Of a stretch of 64,000 nt of DNA, positions 52,821 through 63,400 are shown piece by piece. The translations under genes were made by a program, and so were the position numbers. Each line of letters opens with the position of its first letter. The stretch's first letter is position 1. This DNA comes from CAYNRA01 sp046293395 (GTDB lineage Bacteria > Bacteroidota > Bacteroidia > Cytophagales > Spirosomataceae): NCBI GenBank assembly GCA_046293395.1, contig JBKBOU010000003.1:186001-250000 (forward strand), in the 5' to 3' direction. The notes below the pieces were generated by a model. It worked only from the letters and a program-made list of their open reading frames with translations, did not search any database and was not told the origin of the DNA.

Positions 52821-55199
52821 TTATTTTCCAGAACTACTCTGCGTGGCAGCTCCTTGTGTTTTTTTCGCCTCCTGCATCGGATTAGGCCCCGGATTGTACC
52901 CTCGCTGTTTGAACAACTGGAACTTCGTTGGCTGCTCCGGCTCTCTCGGAAATGCATTGTTCGATGTATCAATGTCTGCCGTCTCATAATATGGGTCTAA
53001 AACAAATTTCTTCACTTTCTTCGTTGTAGAAATCGTCTTTGAAATCTCTTGGTCATTCAATCTCCAAATTTCCGCCGGATAACGTACCACTTCCGACGTT
53101 CCATCTTCGTACTGAAGTTCAATGATGACCGGCATCACTAATCCGCCTTTGTTCTTCAATTTTAACGTATAAAAGTTTTTCCCTGACTCCATTAACTCTC
53201 TTTCTTCTGGTGTTAATGTCTCTAAAAACTTCTCATAACGCGATTTTTCCGCTGCTGTCACAGCAAATGGATCGTACGAATTGTAGAAGTCACGCATACT
53301 TGGGTCTTCCTCAACGACTGTTTTCGGAATATCTTTTTCGTTTCGTATATTACTAAGCGTCTTTGCTTTTGCTTCCGCTTCTTTCCGTGCTTCTGCCTTG
53401 GTAATTTCAGGATTTTGTGTGTCAAGTGCGTACCATTGTACCTCCGCCAAATCTTGATCTACCGGCTCTACACCGTAAAACCATCCTTTCCAGAACCAAT
53501 CCAGGTCAACACCAGAAGCGTCTTCCATCGTCCGGAAGAAATCTGCCGGTTGTGGATGTTTGAACGCCCATCTTTTGGCATATTCCTTAAATGCATAATC
53601 AAATAATTCACGCCCCATAACGGTTTCTCGCAAGATATTTAAGGCGGTTGCTGGTTTTGAGTAAGCATTTGGACCAAACTGCATGATATTGTCCGAACTA
53701 CTCATAATCGGCATTTGCTGCGTTGGTTCTGTCCGCATATATTCTACGATTTTTTGCGCCTCTCCTCTTCGAGATGGGAAATCTCTATCCCATTCTTGCT
53801 CCGCCAAATATTGTACAAACGAGTTCAGGCCTTCATCCATCCAACTCCATTGACGTTCGTCTGAATTGATAATCATCGGGAAAAAATTATGCCCCACTTC
53901 ATGGATAATCACGCCAATCATGCCTGCTTTTACACGGTCTGAGTACGTTCCGTCTGGGTCCGGACGGCCACCATTGAAACTAATCATCGGGTATTCCATT
54001 CCTCCACCTGCTGTTGCATGGCACGAAATTGCCACCGGATACGGGTATTCAATCGTTGCATTTCCATATACTTTTAGTGTATGCTCCACAACACGCGTCG
54101 AATACTGTTCCCAAAGTGGATTTCCTTCTTTGGCATAAAATGACATGCTCCAAATTTTACGTCCGTTGTTGTAAACGTCTGTTTGCATCGCGTCCCAAAT
54201 GAAACGTCTGGAAGAGGTAAACGCAAAATCACGGACATTTTGAGCAGTGTACACCCACGTCTGTTTTTTAGCCGATTTTTCCTTTAATTTCGCTTCCGCC
54301 TCTGCTTGTGTAACAATCATGACAGGTGTTTTAGACTTCGAAGCATCCGTCATACGCTTCATTTGCTCTTTCGTCAATACTTTTGCGTAGTTCTGGCATT
54401 CACCCGTTGCCCCAACAACGTGGTCTGCTGGAACGGTAATTTCTACTTTGTAGTTACCAAATGGCACTGTAAACTCACCTTGTCCCAAGAATTGCTTGTG
54501 CTGCCAGCCATTTACGTCGTCATAGACACACATGCGAGGAAACCAATGCGCAATGAAATAATTGTAGTTGCCGTCTGCCTCAAAATATTCGTATCCAGAA
54601 CGACCGTAATACGGGAAAATATTATAGTCCCAATCAATCCGGAATGAATACGACTGACCTGGCTTCAAGCTGACCGGAATATCTACGCGCATCATCGTTC
54701 CGTTGATTGTATAAGGGATATTCACCCCTTTCAAATCTTTCACCAAACGGATATTGTGACCGTATTCTTTTTTCGTGGAAGTTGTACCCAATGACTGGAT
54801 ATTCTGGATTTGTCCACCCGCCATTTGGTTGCCGATACCCCCTGTTTTGGTTATGTTTCCCGTTGACTTTTCGTTGTGCAGATTTTGATCCAACTGCAAC
54901 CAAAGATATTTGAGGTCATCGGGTGAATTGTTGGTATAAGTAAGTATTTCTGAACCAATAATTCGCTGAGAATCATCGTCTAGCTCGACTTTGATGTCGT
55001 AGCTTGCTGTATTTTGGAAATAATCCTTGCCAGGTGTACCTGCTGCTGTCCGGTAGGAATTAGGGGTTGGTAGATTAGCTCCCAACTGCTCAAAGCGGCT
55101 GTTGGCGTTGAAATTCCCACCGCCACCTCGCTGTGCCCAAACCAACGTAGGCAAGACCAAAAGTACGATAGAAGTTACTATTCGTTGAAACATAGACAT
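52821..55199 (-). CDS. M1-family zinc metallopeptidase, secreted
   Basis: 792 residues. Signal to about residue 22 (LVWAQ), an N-terminal beta domain, and the gluzincin catalytic site HEVGH (433-437) with the third zinc ligand Glu456 in MDEGLNS, the expected 18-residue spacing. The exopeptidase motif is GGGMEYP (398-404) in place of GAMEN. C-terminal beta domain with LKLKNKGGLVMPVIIELQYEDG. Probably digests peptides in the periplasm or outside the cell. Ends 18 bp before its terminator. Confidence 0.93.
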   Translation of the reverse strand: MSMFQRIVTSIVLLVLPTLVWAQRGGGGNFNANSRFEQLGANLPTPNSYRTAAGTPGKDYFQNTASYDIKVELDDDSQRIIGSEILTYTNNSPDDLKYLWLQLDQNLHNEKSTGNITKTGGIGNQMAGGQIQNIQSLGTTSTKKEYGHNIRLVKDLKGVNIPYTINGTMMRVDIPVSLKPGQSYSFRIDWDYNIFPYYGRSGYEYFEADGNYNYFIAHWFPRMCVYDDVNGWQHKQFLGQGEFTVPFGNYKVEITVPADHVVGATGECQNYAKVLTKEQMKRMTDASKSKTPVMIVTQAEAEAKLKEKSAKKQTWVYTAQNVRDFAFTSSRRFIWDAMQTDVYNNGRKIWSMSFYAKEGNPLWEQYSTRVVEHTLKVYGNATIEYPYPVAISCHATAGGGMEYPMISFNGGRPDPDGTYSDRVKAGMIGVIIHEVGHNFFPMIINSDERQWSWMDEGLNSFVQYLAEQEWDRDFPSRRGEAQKIVEYMRTEPTQQMPIMSSSDNIMQFGPNAYSKPATALNILRETVMGRELFDYAFKEYAKRWAFKHPQPADFFRTMEDASGVDLDWFWKGWFYGVEPVDQDLAEVQWYALDTQNPEITKAEARKEAEAKAKTLSNIRNEKDIPKTVVEEDPSMRDFYNSYDPFAVTAAEKSRYEKFLETLTPEERELMESGKNFYTLKLKNKGGLVMPVIIELQYEDGTSEVVRYPAEIWRLNDQEISKTISTTKKVKKFVLDPYYETADIDTSNNAFPREPEQPTKFQLFKQRGYNPGPNPMQEAKKTQGAATQSSSGK

Positions 55200-55576
55200 A
55201 GTTTAGATTTTATGAATGAAAAATACTCCCACAAATTAATAGATTCTACGCATTATATAGGAATGATTTAAGGCAATTACCCAATAAAATGAGATTTCAT
55301 GCGATGAAGCCAATAGGAATGTCGATTATCCTCCCTATTTTTTTATTTTTCTTTCCATTCAACTTTCCGAATACCTCCATTTTATTCTACGCTTCGCCCG
55401 TGTTTATAAAAAAGAAAGTTTGAAGAAATAGAAGAAAAAATTCTGGTTTAAAAATGAAAAAGCGGGTTCGATGTATATGCACCGAACCCGCTTTTGTAAA
55501 AGCTTTGGGTATTGTATGTTAATAGGAACGAAGTGAACAAGAACAGATTTTTAATCTATTTTACCTTTGATTGTCT
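55200..55576. other. 377-bp gap: terminator and unassigned A/T-rich DNA
   Basis: Besides the hairpin at 55457-55497 there is no ORF or RNA gene I can support. The half near the M1 peptidase start presumably holds its promoter, but no clear TAnnTTTG match was found. Confidence 0.5.
55457..55497. terminator. Strong terminator after the acetyltransferase gene
   Basis: AAAAAGCGGGTTCG / CGAACCCGCTTTT with a 12-nt loop; works in both directions. It makes the acetyltransferase gene monocistronic. Confidence 0.9.
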
Positions 55577-56320
55577 TTACGACTCCATCAATTGTGTTTC
55601 CTTTTGTTCCTTGGCTAGGCTGCCCACTTTTTTTTTTTGCTCTTCCCGATTCAATAAAATACGCTGTTTGACAGTCATCCATTTTTCATACAGTTTGGAT
55701 TCCTTGATAAAATCCCAAACGGGTGGTTTTTTTCCGCCATCCACATTTTTTTTGACTTCCACAGGGTCAAATTTCATGCTTGTACAGAGACAATTCGTTC
55801 TGCCGGTGCGGTTCAAGATGTCGTAATTAACACAGCTGGAGCAACCCTTCCAGAACTCGTCTGTTTTTGGTAATTCACTGAAAGGAACAGGAATATAGCC
55901 CAAATCCGAATTGATTTTCATGACTGCCAAACTGGTTGTCAGCCCGATAATTTTTGCGTTTGGATATTTTTTTCTTGACAGTTCAAAAGCTCGTTTTTTG
56001 ATATTCCGGGCTAATCCACTCTTTCTGTGTTCGGGATGAATAATTAATCCGGAATTGGCTACAAACTCGCCATGGTCCCAGGTTTCGATATAGCAAAATC
56101 CGGCCCATTTCCCATCCTTTGTTTGTGCGATGATGGCTTTTCCTTCTATCATTTTTTCTTGAATGTAGAGAGGAGACCTTTTGGCAATACCCGTTTTGCG
56201 GATACGTGCGCTAGATTCCATTTCGTCGCAAATAGTTTGAGCCAGATGAAAATGAGATTCATCTGCTATTTGGATTATATAGTCTGAATTTTCTATTGGT
56301 TGTATGTTATTCATCGTCAT
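55577..56320 (-). CDS. GNAT acetyltransferase of the arginine-biosynthesis-linked type
   Basis: 247 residues (second ATG two codons in). GNAT fold with the acetyl-CoA loop HPEHRKSGLARNIKKRAF (about 97-114) after GEFVANSGLII. The C-terminal half carries two Cys pairs, FWKGCSSCVNY and NCLCTSM, a hallmark of the Bacteroidota acetyltransferase that I recall next to argG and probably supplies N-acetylglutamate-type activity. Here argG is not adjacent. A 190-nt leader with an Arg-rich peptide and hairpins precedes the gene, which supports an arginine role. Confidence 0.8.
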   Translation of the reverse strand: MTMNNIQPIENSDYIIQIADESHFHLAQTICDEMESSARIRKTGIAKRSPLYIQEKMIEGKAIIAQTKDGKWAGFCYIETWDHGEFVANSGLIIHPEHRKSGLARNIKKRAFELSRKKYPNAKIIGLTTSLAVMKINSDLGYIPVPFSELPKTDEFWKGCSSCVNYDILNRTGRTNCLCTSMKFDPVEVKKNVDGGKKPPVWDFIKESKLYEKWMTVKQRILLNREEQKKKVGSLAKEQKETQLMES

Positions 56321-56400
56321 TTTATTGGGCGCTGCCGCAATCAGGAGACGCTGTATCCGTCAATGGTGAAAAAATAAAAACAGTAAAGAGAAAAGGAGTC

Positions 56401-56454
56401 GGCGAATACCCGCCTTTAAAGGCATGGGTAATCAGGCAAGGGTCCTTACGGACC
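56401..56454 (-). promoter_or_regulatory. Candidate attenuator hairpins upstream of the acetyltransferase gene
   Basis: On the minus strand in order: hairpin 1 GGTCC-GTAA-GGACC (56454-56441) overlapping the Arg codons; hairpin 2 TACCC/GGGTA (56430-56407) with an inner GCCTT/AAGGC stem; hairpin 3 GGCG-GGTATT-CGCC (56414-56401), followed by a T-rich stretch. Hairpins 2 and 3 share bases 56407-56414 and exclude each other. Confidence 0.65.
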
Positions 56455-56500
56455 TAAGTCGTCGGAAGAAGGGCGATATGGGAAGTAATATCTGTTTCAT
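56432..56500 (-). CDS. Arg-rich leader peptide (22 residues)
   Basis: ATG at 56500, TGA at 56434-56432. The C-terminal half reads FFRRLRSVRTLA, with Arg at positions 13, 14, 16 and 19 (codons CGA, CGA, AGG, AGG). The start lies about 12 nt after the predicted transcript start. Composition and place ahead of hairpins and an arginine-linked acetyltransferase gene are those of an attenuation leader peptide that senses charged tRNA-Arg. Confidence 0.65.
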   Translation of the reverse strand: MKQILLPISPFFRRLRSVRTLA

Positions 56501-56517
56501 TGTCGTAAAAAACGTCA

Positions 56518-56550
56518 CAAATATAAAGTTATTAAAAAATAAGGTACAAG
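56518..56550 (-). promoter_or_regulatory. Promoter of the leader-acetyltransferase transcript
   Basis: Minus strand: CTTG at 56550-56547, 21 bases, TATATTTG at 56525-56518. Good fit to the phylum's -33/-7 consensus. Confidence 0.65.
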
Positions 56551-56696
56551 TATTTTTCAAAAATTATTCCAATGAAACTACAACTTGCTACTAATCAATC
56601 ATTTGCATTTATACGTTCCATAATTTGTACATAAAAATAGCTGCACAAATACGAAATTTGGCAGCTATTTTTTCTTTAGATATAAATCTTTTGGCG

Positions 56697-58208
56697 TTAA
56701 AACTTCTCCGTCAACAAACCAATCATCGTCCGGATTCCTTCAAAATAATTCCCTAGACGCAGGTTTTCATTGGCACTGTGTTGGTTATTATCTGTATTAA
56801 CAGTCGGTACGATGACAGCATTCACTCCTAATTGAGCGACAAACGGAGAAATAGGTACCGAACCACCCATCGTCGGCAATTTAACCAATGGCTGCGAAGT
56901 TGTTTTTTGTATAGCCCGTTGAATCCACAAACCTACTTCGCTCTGCATTTCTGTGCTAAACGCGCCATAAGCAGGTCTTGACCCAATTTTAATGATTTTA
57001 TCGTACTTGGCGCGTTCTTCGGCGGTGGGTTCATTCGTGACAATATAATACCCTTCGTCTCGGATAAACTTCTTCACGAGTTCAATCAAACGGGCAGGTT
57101 CTGTCGCTCGAACAGTTCGAATATCGATTTCCGCAACGGCTTTGTCTGGAATAATGGTGGCTGCCATTGCTCCTACCTCCGCAGCTTTTATTCCGCGTAC
57201 GTTCAAGGAAGGATAAATCAAGGATTCTTGGTAATTTGTTCCTACTCTTTCTGCTTGGGCAATGCCAAGACGGCTATTCAGTGCGGCGAGGTCGTCGGGA
57301 ACGGCTGCAATTTGCTTGGCGGTAACGGGGTCAAGCTGGATACCTTCGTAGAAACCCGGAATCAGTACGCGTCCATCTTCTGCTTTCATATTGGTTAATA
57401 ATCTTGCCATTCGAAAAACCGGATTGGGCACATAATTCCCGTAATGACCGCTATGGAGAGGTGAAACGGGGCCATAAGTCGTTAATGTCAATGTAAGAAT
57501 ACCACGTGCACCAAACGTAATGGTAGGCAGATTGGTAGGATGCGCAGGGCCATCAAAAATGAGGAGAAGGTCAGATTCGAGGGCTTTTCGGTTTTTTTCG
57601 ATGATTCCCGGTAAACTTGTAGAGCCTTTTTCCTCTTCAAAATCAACCAGTATTTTGAGGTGATAATTGGGGGAAATAGCCAACGATTCGATAGCATCTA
57701 GGGCGGCGAGTAACATCACGCCAGGGCCTTTGTCATCGGAGGAGGCACGCCCGAAAATACGCCATTCGGGGTCATAATTTTGTGTAATTCGTTCAAACGG
57801 AATTTGCTCCCAAGTATCTCCTTTTTTTTGTTTCAAGACAGGAATAAATGGATTTTCTTGTTGCCACTCAGTAGCTCGGACAGGTTGACCGTCCGAATGG
57901 TAATAAAATAAAACGGTTTTGGCGGCTGGATTTTTCGCTTTTCTCTCCAGCAAAAGTACAGGGAGTGTCGGCGTTTCCAGCGTAGAGACAGAGAAACCGC
58001 GGGAAGAAAAGGCATTTTGTACCCATTCTATATTTTTATACATGTCTTCTTTCACATTTGCATCGCATGGGATAGACAAGTAGGAGCGCAACGTCGGAAT
58101 GTGTTGGAGACCGTATGCAACGGCTAGTTTTTCGTAAGGAATGGATTGCCCTTTCGTTTGAGCTGAAATCAGGCAGGAGATGGTAATAAGTCGGAGAAAT
58201 CGGTGCAT
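56697..58208 (-). CDS. M20-family metallopeptidase, secreted
   Basis: 503 residues with a signal peptide (about 1-20, SAQTKG). Di-zinc peptidase motifs: LFYYHSDGQP (His104, Asp106), GRASSDDKGPG (bridging Asp), DFEEEKGS (catalytic Glu pair) and, at the C-terminus, NTDNNQHSANENLRLG (last His). Dimerisation domain between about 225 and 390. A carboxypeptidase- or dipeptidase-like enzyme, probably periplasmic. Single gene. Confidence 0.9.
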   Translation of the reverse strand: MHRFLRLITISCLISAQTKGQSIPYEKLAVAYGLQHIPTLRSYLSIPCDANVKEDMYKNIEWVQNAFSSRGFSVSTLETPTLPVLLLERKAKNPAAKTVLFYYHSDGQPVRATEWQQENPFIPVLKQKKGDTWEQIPFERITQNYDPEWRIFGRASSDDKGPGVMLLAALDAIESLAISPNYHLKILVDFEEEKGSTSLPGIIEKNRKALESDLLLIFDGPAHPTNLPTITFGARGILTLTLTTYGPVSPLHSGHYGNYVPNPVFRMARLLTNMKAEDGRVLIPGFYEGIQLDPVTAKQIAAVPDDLAALNSRLGIAQAERVGTNYQESLIYPSLNVRGIKAAEVGAMAATIIPDKAVAEIDIRTVRATEPARLIELVKKFIRDEGYYIVTNEPTAEERAKYDKIIKIGSRPAYGAFSTEMQSEVGLWIQRAIQKTTSQPLVKLPTMGGSVPISPFVAQLGVNAVIVPTVNTDNNQHSANENLRLGNYFEGIRTMIGLLTEKF

Positions 58209-58562
58209 AGTTTACTTCGTTTAGGTTCGATTGGTGTACGAATTAACATAAAAAATAAAAATTTACATGTCTTGTTTGTAATAAATAGACCAAATGCACC
58301 TTGTTGCGAGATGAATCATTTCATCAAAAAAATCAATTTGACTGCTTTACAAAAACTTCTGGCTTTAAAGAGTTTAGAGGTAACGTATTTTACCCTAACA
58401 GATTTCAGCTAATTTAATGTATTTAACCCGTACTTTCCTACATTTTAAACACGTTACATGTTAGTAGAAATCAGACGAAAGTGATAGAAATATCACCTAT
58501 CAAAACACAAAAACGGCTTGCTAACTGAGTTAACAAGCCGTTTTTTGCTGTATGTACACCGC
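58209..58562. other. 354-bp gap: terminator only
   Basis: Apart from the hairpin at 58509-58546 I see no supported feature. A 69-codon plus-strand frame across 58203-58412 has no signs of coding. Confidence 0.5.
58509..58546 (-). terminator. Terminator of the second susC/susD-like operon
   Basis: AAAAACGGCTTGCTAAC / GTTAACAAGCCGTTTTT, 17 bp with one G-U pair and a short loop. Lies 17 bp beyond the lipoprotein stop on the minus strand. Confidence 0.9.
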
Positions 58563-58991
58563 TTAGTTAGTTGTACGAACGGTCAAGGTCCTGTTTCTTT
58601 TGGAAGCCAAACCATTCGCCGTGATAACCTCCACTTGTAAGTTGATTACCGCTCCTCTGTTAGAAGGTGCTGTGTAAGGAACTGTCACGACGTGGAGTTT
58701 CTCTGCTTCTACAAAATTGGGAGTAAACGGAACGGTACTTTTAAGCGTAAAGCCACCTGATGTTCCGATGCGCTCGTAAATTTTGATTTCCTTCATGTCT
58801 GTGTTGTAAGCAGTACATTTAATCGTCAAAGTAGTTGAGCCAGACGGAGCCACCGTGGCAGGATTTGCCGTTAAAGCTGCCACATACGCGACATCACCCA
58901 CTACATCAAACAAATCAGTATTCGGATTATACTCTTCGTAACAACTAGAAAGACCTAGCGCAAAAAGTACGATATATGCTATTTTTTTCAT
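58563..58991 (-). CDS. Small lipoprotein of a SusC/SusD operon
   Basis: 142 residues. Signal with lipobox LGLSSC (Cys17). The mature part is one predicted Ig-like beta domain (ANPATVAPSGSTTLTIKC, then LQVEVITANGLASKRNRTLTV). Function unknown; probably a surface accessory of the SusC/SusD-like pair, whose genes lie 15 bp upstream on the same strand. Confidence 0.7.
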   Translation of the reverse strand: MKKIAYIVLFALGLSSCYEEYNPNTDLFDVVGDVAYVAALTANPATVAPSGSTTLTIKCTAYNTDMKEIKIYERIGTSGGFTLKSTVPFTPNFVEAEKLHVVTVPYTAPSNRGAVINLQVEVITANGLASKRNRTLTVRTTN

Positions 58992-59006
58992 CTTTTCGTC
59001 AATAAA

Positions 59007-60485
59007 TTAATTAAACAACCACATTTTTGTATCTAGCGCCTTGAAGTTGGCTTTGGCAACCTCCGAATTACGAGATGTCTCTGAACTTGGATAAACTCCA
59101 CGTGCAATCCAGTTTCCGTTTAGTTCCACATTGTGGTTTTCAGGAAGTTCCAATCCTGTATAAATAGCAGGATTATGCTCGTTTCTACGTAAGTCCACCC
59201 ATGCTTCTGGGTTAGTAAAGAGCGCTTTGTATTTCTCAATGAGAACGGCAGAAAGTGTCAATTTACCTTCACCCAATGCCACAGACGGGTGCGCCAAAAA
59301 CGCCGCTGAATTTGCTGCCGATACACCCACTTTGTCCATATTTGCTTTGATACCTGCCAAATACGCTTGATACGCTGCTGCGGTACTTCCTTGTGACGTA
59401 GCCGAACCTCCATTTTGAAGGAAACGTACCTCCGACTCAATGAATTTTGTCTCTGCGTAGCTCATCATAATGATCGGGGCATCTACGCGACAAAACCAAC
59501 CGTAGAAATTCGTTCTATCATTGAACGTTGTATTACTTCCTGCTGAACCTCTGCCGGGCGTTGTTCCTCTGTAAATAGGGTCAGAACCTGTTTTATTGGC
59601 GGTCAAAGCGACACGTGGGTCAACGACTCCACTGATTGTGCCGTTCATGTAATCCATGAAAGTACCCCCAAATGTTACCGATAAGTTTCCTGTATTATTC
59701 GCCAATGCCAATGAATGCCATGGATTAAAATTACGCTCATTGAATACTACCTGGAAATCGTCTGCATTGCTGGTCATTCCGTTTTGCAAAGAAGCTAAAA
59801 TTGCTGTATATGCAGCTGCACCCTGTTTTTTAGCTGTATGTAACAAATAACGAGCGCGTAGCGAGTTCGCTAATTTCACCCATTTTGTCCGGTCTCCACG
59901 GTAGGATAAATCGTCTGTGGTAGGAGAAAACAGCGAAGTAGTTTGCCCTAAATCTGCGATGGCTTCTGTCAATAAGCGTTGAACAGTTGCGTAAATTGCT
60001 TCTTGTGAGTCGTACTTCGGTGCGAGGTTTGTCAGATTATTATCAGCCTCCGTGAAAGGAACGTTTTCCCAAGTTGTTGCTGCCAAGCCAAGATTGTAAG
60101 CAAGCACAATTTTAGCGATACCGGCGTAATGAGGTGAATTTGATTCCTCTGCTTTTTTCAGGATGACATTGCAATTTGGAATAACATTGAGGTATAAATT
60201 AACCCATTGCGTACCAAATTCATTGCGGAGCTGCGAGTCAGTTCCGCCAGCAACTACATTTCCTAATTGTTGAGTATATTGCCCAGATACAAATGCGTTG
60301 GCATAGGTATTTTGCGCAGTATAGAACAAGACAGTCGGCAGTAAGGTATTCAAACTTGCGTCGCTTGTTCTTGTTGGGTCAATATTTGTATCTCCACCAA
60401 GGTAGTTTTCACAACTATTGAGTGAAAACAAGGCCAAGACACCTACTAAAAATTTTATGGTATATTTTTTCATCTTCTCAATCAT
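59007..60485 (-). CDS. SusD/RagB-family nutrient-binding lipoprotein
   Basis: 492 residues. Two starts are possible: 60485, or 60473 (MKKYTIKFLVGV), which is the better signal peptide. Lipobox LFSLNSCEN. The body fits the SusD-like_2 group: TRTSDASLNTLLPTVLFYTAQ, LRARYLLHTAKK, KYKALFTNPEAWVDLRRNEHN. Gene order susC-susD-lipoprotein, 6-15 bp apart. Confidence 0.9.
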   Translation of the reverse strand: MIEKMKKYTIKFLVGVLALFSLNSCENYLGGDTNIDPTRTSDASLNTLLPTVLFYTAQNTYANAFVSGQYTQQLGNVVAGGTDSQLRNEFGTQWVNLYLNVIPNCNVILKKAEESNSPHYAGIAKIVLAYNLGLAATTWENVPFTEADNNLTNLAPKYDSQEAIYATVQRLLTEAIADLGQTTSLFSPTTDDLSYRGDRTKWVKLANSLRARYLLHTAKKQGAAAYTAILASLQNGMTSNADDFQVVFNERNFNPWHSLALANNTGNLSVTFGGTFMDYMNGTISGVVDPRVALTANKTGSDPIYRGTTPGRGSAGSNTTFNDRTNFYGWFCRVDAPIIMMSYAETKFIESEVRFLQNGGSATSQGSTAAAYQAYLAGIKANMDKVGVSAANSAAFLAHPSVALGEGKLTLSAVLIEKYKALFTNPEAWVDLRRNEHNPAIYTGLELPENHNVELNGNWIARGVYPSSETSRNSEVAKANFKALDTKMWLFN

Positions 60486-60491
60486 TAAAAA

Positions 60492-63400
60492 TTACAATCC
60501 AACATTGATTCCAAAAACAAAGCTTCTCACGGCAGGCGTATTTCTTCCTGTAAACCCAATGAGATTTGAACCAGCACCAAACGCCAAAGATTCTGGGTCA
60601 TATCCTCTGAAAGGCGTTGACAAGAACAAGTTGTTTCCAATAACAGATAGACGAACGCTGCTCATGTTTTTCGGAAGGAACTTCGTTGGAACGTTGTAAC
60701 TCAAGTTGGCATTCCGGACTCTAAACCAAGAAGCATCTTGAATATTATAGGAATAATGTGCGTTGAATCCGAAAGCGCGGTAATTGGTTTCATCCATGTA
60801 ATTCGGAATATCATTTGGTGTACCATCGGCTTTCACGCCTTTGAAAATAACGGCAAGGTCACGCTCTTCTGTGAATTTTGTAATACCATTTCGGATACCG
60901 TTCATCTCTCCTAAATCAACCACATCTCCGCCAAATCTCCACTCAAGCAAGAAACTCAAGGCGATATTCTTGTAAGTAAAGTTATTGAACATTCCTCCTT
61001 TCCAATCTGGAAGCGCGTTACCTACTTTTACATACGATGCTTGGTTCAGTGTAGGCAAGCCTTGTGCATTGATGAGTACGTCTCCATTTTCATTTCTATT
61101 CCAATCAAATCCGTACAAATCACCCATTGAGCCACCTTCTACGATACGAAGTGCCACACGACCTTGGTCATAATACGTAATTTCTTGTAAATCTTCTGGC
61201 ATAGATAACACACGGCTACGGATTCTATCCCAGTTGAAGTTCGTCTCCCAAGAAAACGTTTTTGTTTTAATAGGTTTAAAACCAAGCAAAACCTCAACGC
61301 CTTGGTTACGGATTAAGCCCGCGTTGGTTGTATAACGCGCATATCCAACCACATTACTCACGGGTACATCCACGATTTGGTTTTTACTATCCCGCATGAA
61401 ATAGTTGGCTTCGAGCGAAATTTTATTGTTAAAGAGCGATGTCTCGATACCTACTTCTGACTCCGTCGTAATTTCTGGTAATAAATTGAAGTTACCAATG
61501 TTCGGGTCTCTTCTAAATCCACCTACAGAACCAAATGGGAAACCTGGAGTCACTTGATAATACGACCCAATTTGGTAAGGTCTTGTATCTTTACCCACTT
61601 GTGCGAGTGAACCTCTCAGTTTTGCATAGGAAACCACTGAGTTATCTTTCAAGAAAGATTCTGTCAGGATGTATGACATACTAACAGATGGATAGAAGAA
61701 AGAGCGGTTATCGGCTGGTAACGTCGAAGACCAGTCATTCCTGCCTGTAATGCTCAAGTAAAGCATGTTTTTATAATCCAATTTTGCTTCACTGAATACC
61801 CCAACAAGGCGTCTCAATGAGCGAGAACGTCGAGCAGTGAAATTCGTCGTATTGGAAATATCAAAGAAGCCTGGCGCGATGAATGTTTCCCCTCTTCCGA
61901 CTAAGTTATCCGTTGAAATACTCGTCGCGTTATGTCCAACCATCAAACTACCGCGAAGATTTTCGGATAGATTTTTAGTCGCCGTCAAGAAGAAATTCGA
62001 GTTAAATTCTTTGAAATTGAAGCTTTCGTCGATGACAAAACCTCTTACTTGTGTTCCAAGGTCTAATTCAGGTGGAACGATGCGGTTGCGGCGGTCATTG
62101 TAGAAGTCTGTTGTTAACTGGTATCTGGCTGATAACCAATCTGTTAATTTTAAATTTGCGTAGATGTCACCGAATAAGCGATTCACATCTGTTTGCAAAG
62201 CACTTTTTTCAGCATAATAACGTGGGTTGTCAATTGTCCCAGCAGTTATATTATTTTGTGTTCCATCTGGTTTGAGGTAATCGTTTACGTCAAATGAAGG
62301 CGACCAATATGTCAACGAGCTAAAAATAGACTTATCTCCAGAAGCGGGACTTGTACCAGCCGAATTTGCGTAGTTCAATTGCCCACCGATTTCAATGGAA
62401 TTATTCACTTTTGTAGAACCAGATAGTTTCGCTGTGATGCGTGAAAAGTCCGTGTTAGGAACAATCCCTGTTTGGTCAAAATAAGAGAGTGACGTATAAT
62501 ATTTTGATTTGTCATTCCCACCTGAAACACCCAAGTTGTGGCTCATGCGTTCTCCTTGTCTGAAAAACGTACGGAAGTTTTCAAAGATGGGGTCGCCAGG
62601 TTGTGTTAGTGGACCAAACTGTTGAAAAACGAATCCTACGCGAGGCACGGCAGATAAACCATGTGAATATCTTTCTTGCTGCGCAGGTACTTTGTCCACA
62701 TTATCCACGCCATACGTTGCGGAGTACGTGATGGATGCCTTTCCGGCAGCACCTTTTTTTGTTGTAATGATGATAGCACCGTTTGAGGCACGTTGTCCGT
62801 AAAGTGCTGTTGCTGCTGCACCTTTCAATACGTTGATTGACTCAATATCGTCTGGGTTCATGTCGGCAGCTCTGTTGGTATTTGAAAACTGCTCGTTGCT
62901 ATTTACGGCATTTGAACCAGCCGACGGCAAAGCATTTCCTGCAAATGTATTGTTTGATATGATGATACCATCTACAATAAACAACGGTTGGTTGTCATTG
63001 CCTCCACTTAGCGAGTTGATACCTCTGATGATGATGTTAGTACCAGCACCTGGAGCGCCACCGGAGCCGTTGATTGTCACCCCAGCCAATTTACCTTGCA
63101 TGGCAGCAACCATATTGGGGTCGCCTGTGTTCTTCAAGATGTCACCTTTGATTGTCTGAGAGCCATAGCCAAGCTCTCGTTTGTCTTTGGCAATATTGAA
63201 AGACGTAACAACCACCTCATCTAATTCGTTGGTACTTTCTTTCAACTGAATATCCAGTGTCGATTGTCCGTTGAGAGTCTGTTCTACTTTTTGGAATCCC
63301 GTAAAGCTAAACACAAGTGTCGCTTTGGGCTGTAAGTTTGTTAATTGGTATTTTCCGTTGATATCCGTGACAGTACCTCGAGTTGTACCTTTTACTGTCA

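Noticed and set aside
52588..52989. Plus-strand ORF with repeated KKKRPT residues
   Set aside because: It is only the translation of the 18-bp tandem repeat and terminator, and runs antisense into the M1 peptidase gene.
58203..58412. 69-codon plus-strand ORF near the M20 peptidase start
   Set aside because: No signal, motif or start context; it lies across the peptidase promoter region.
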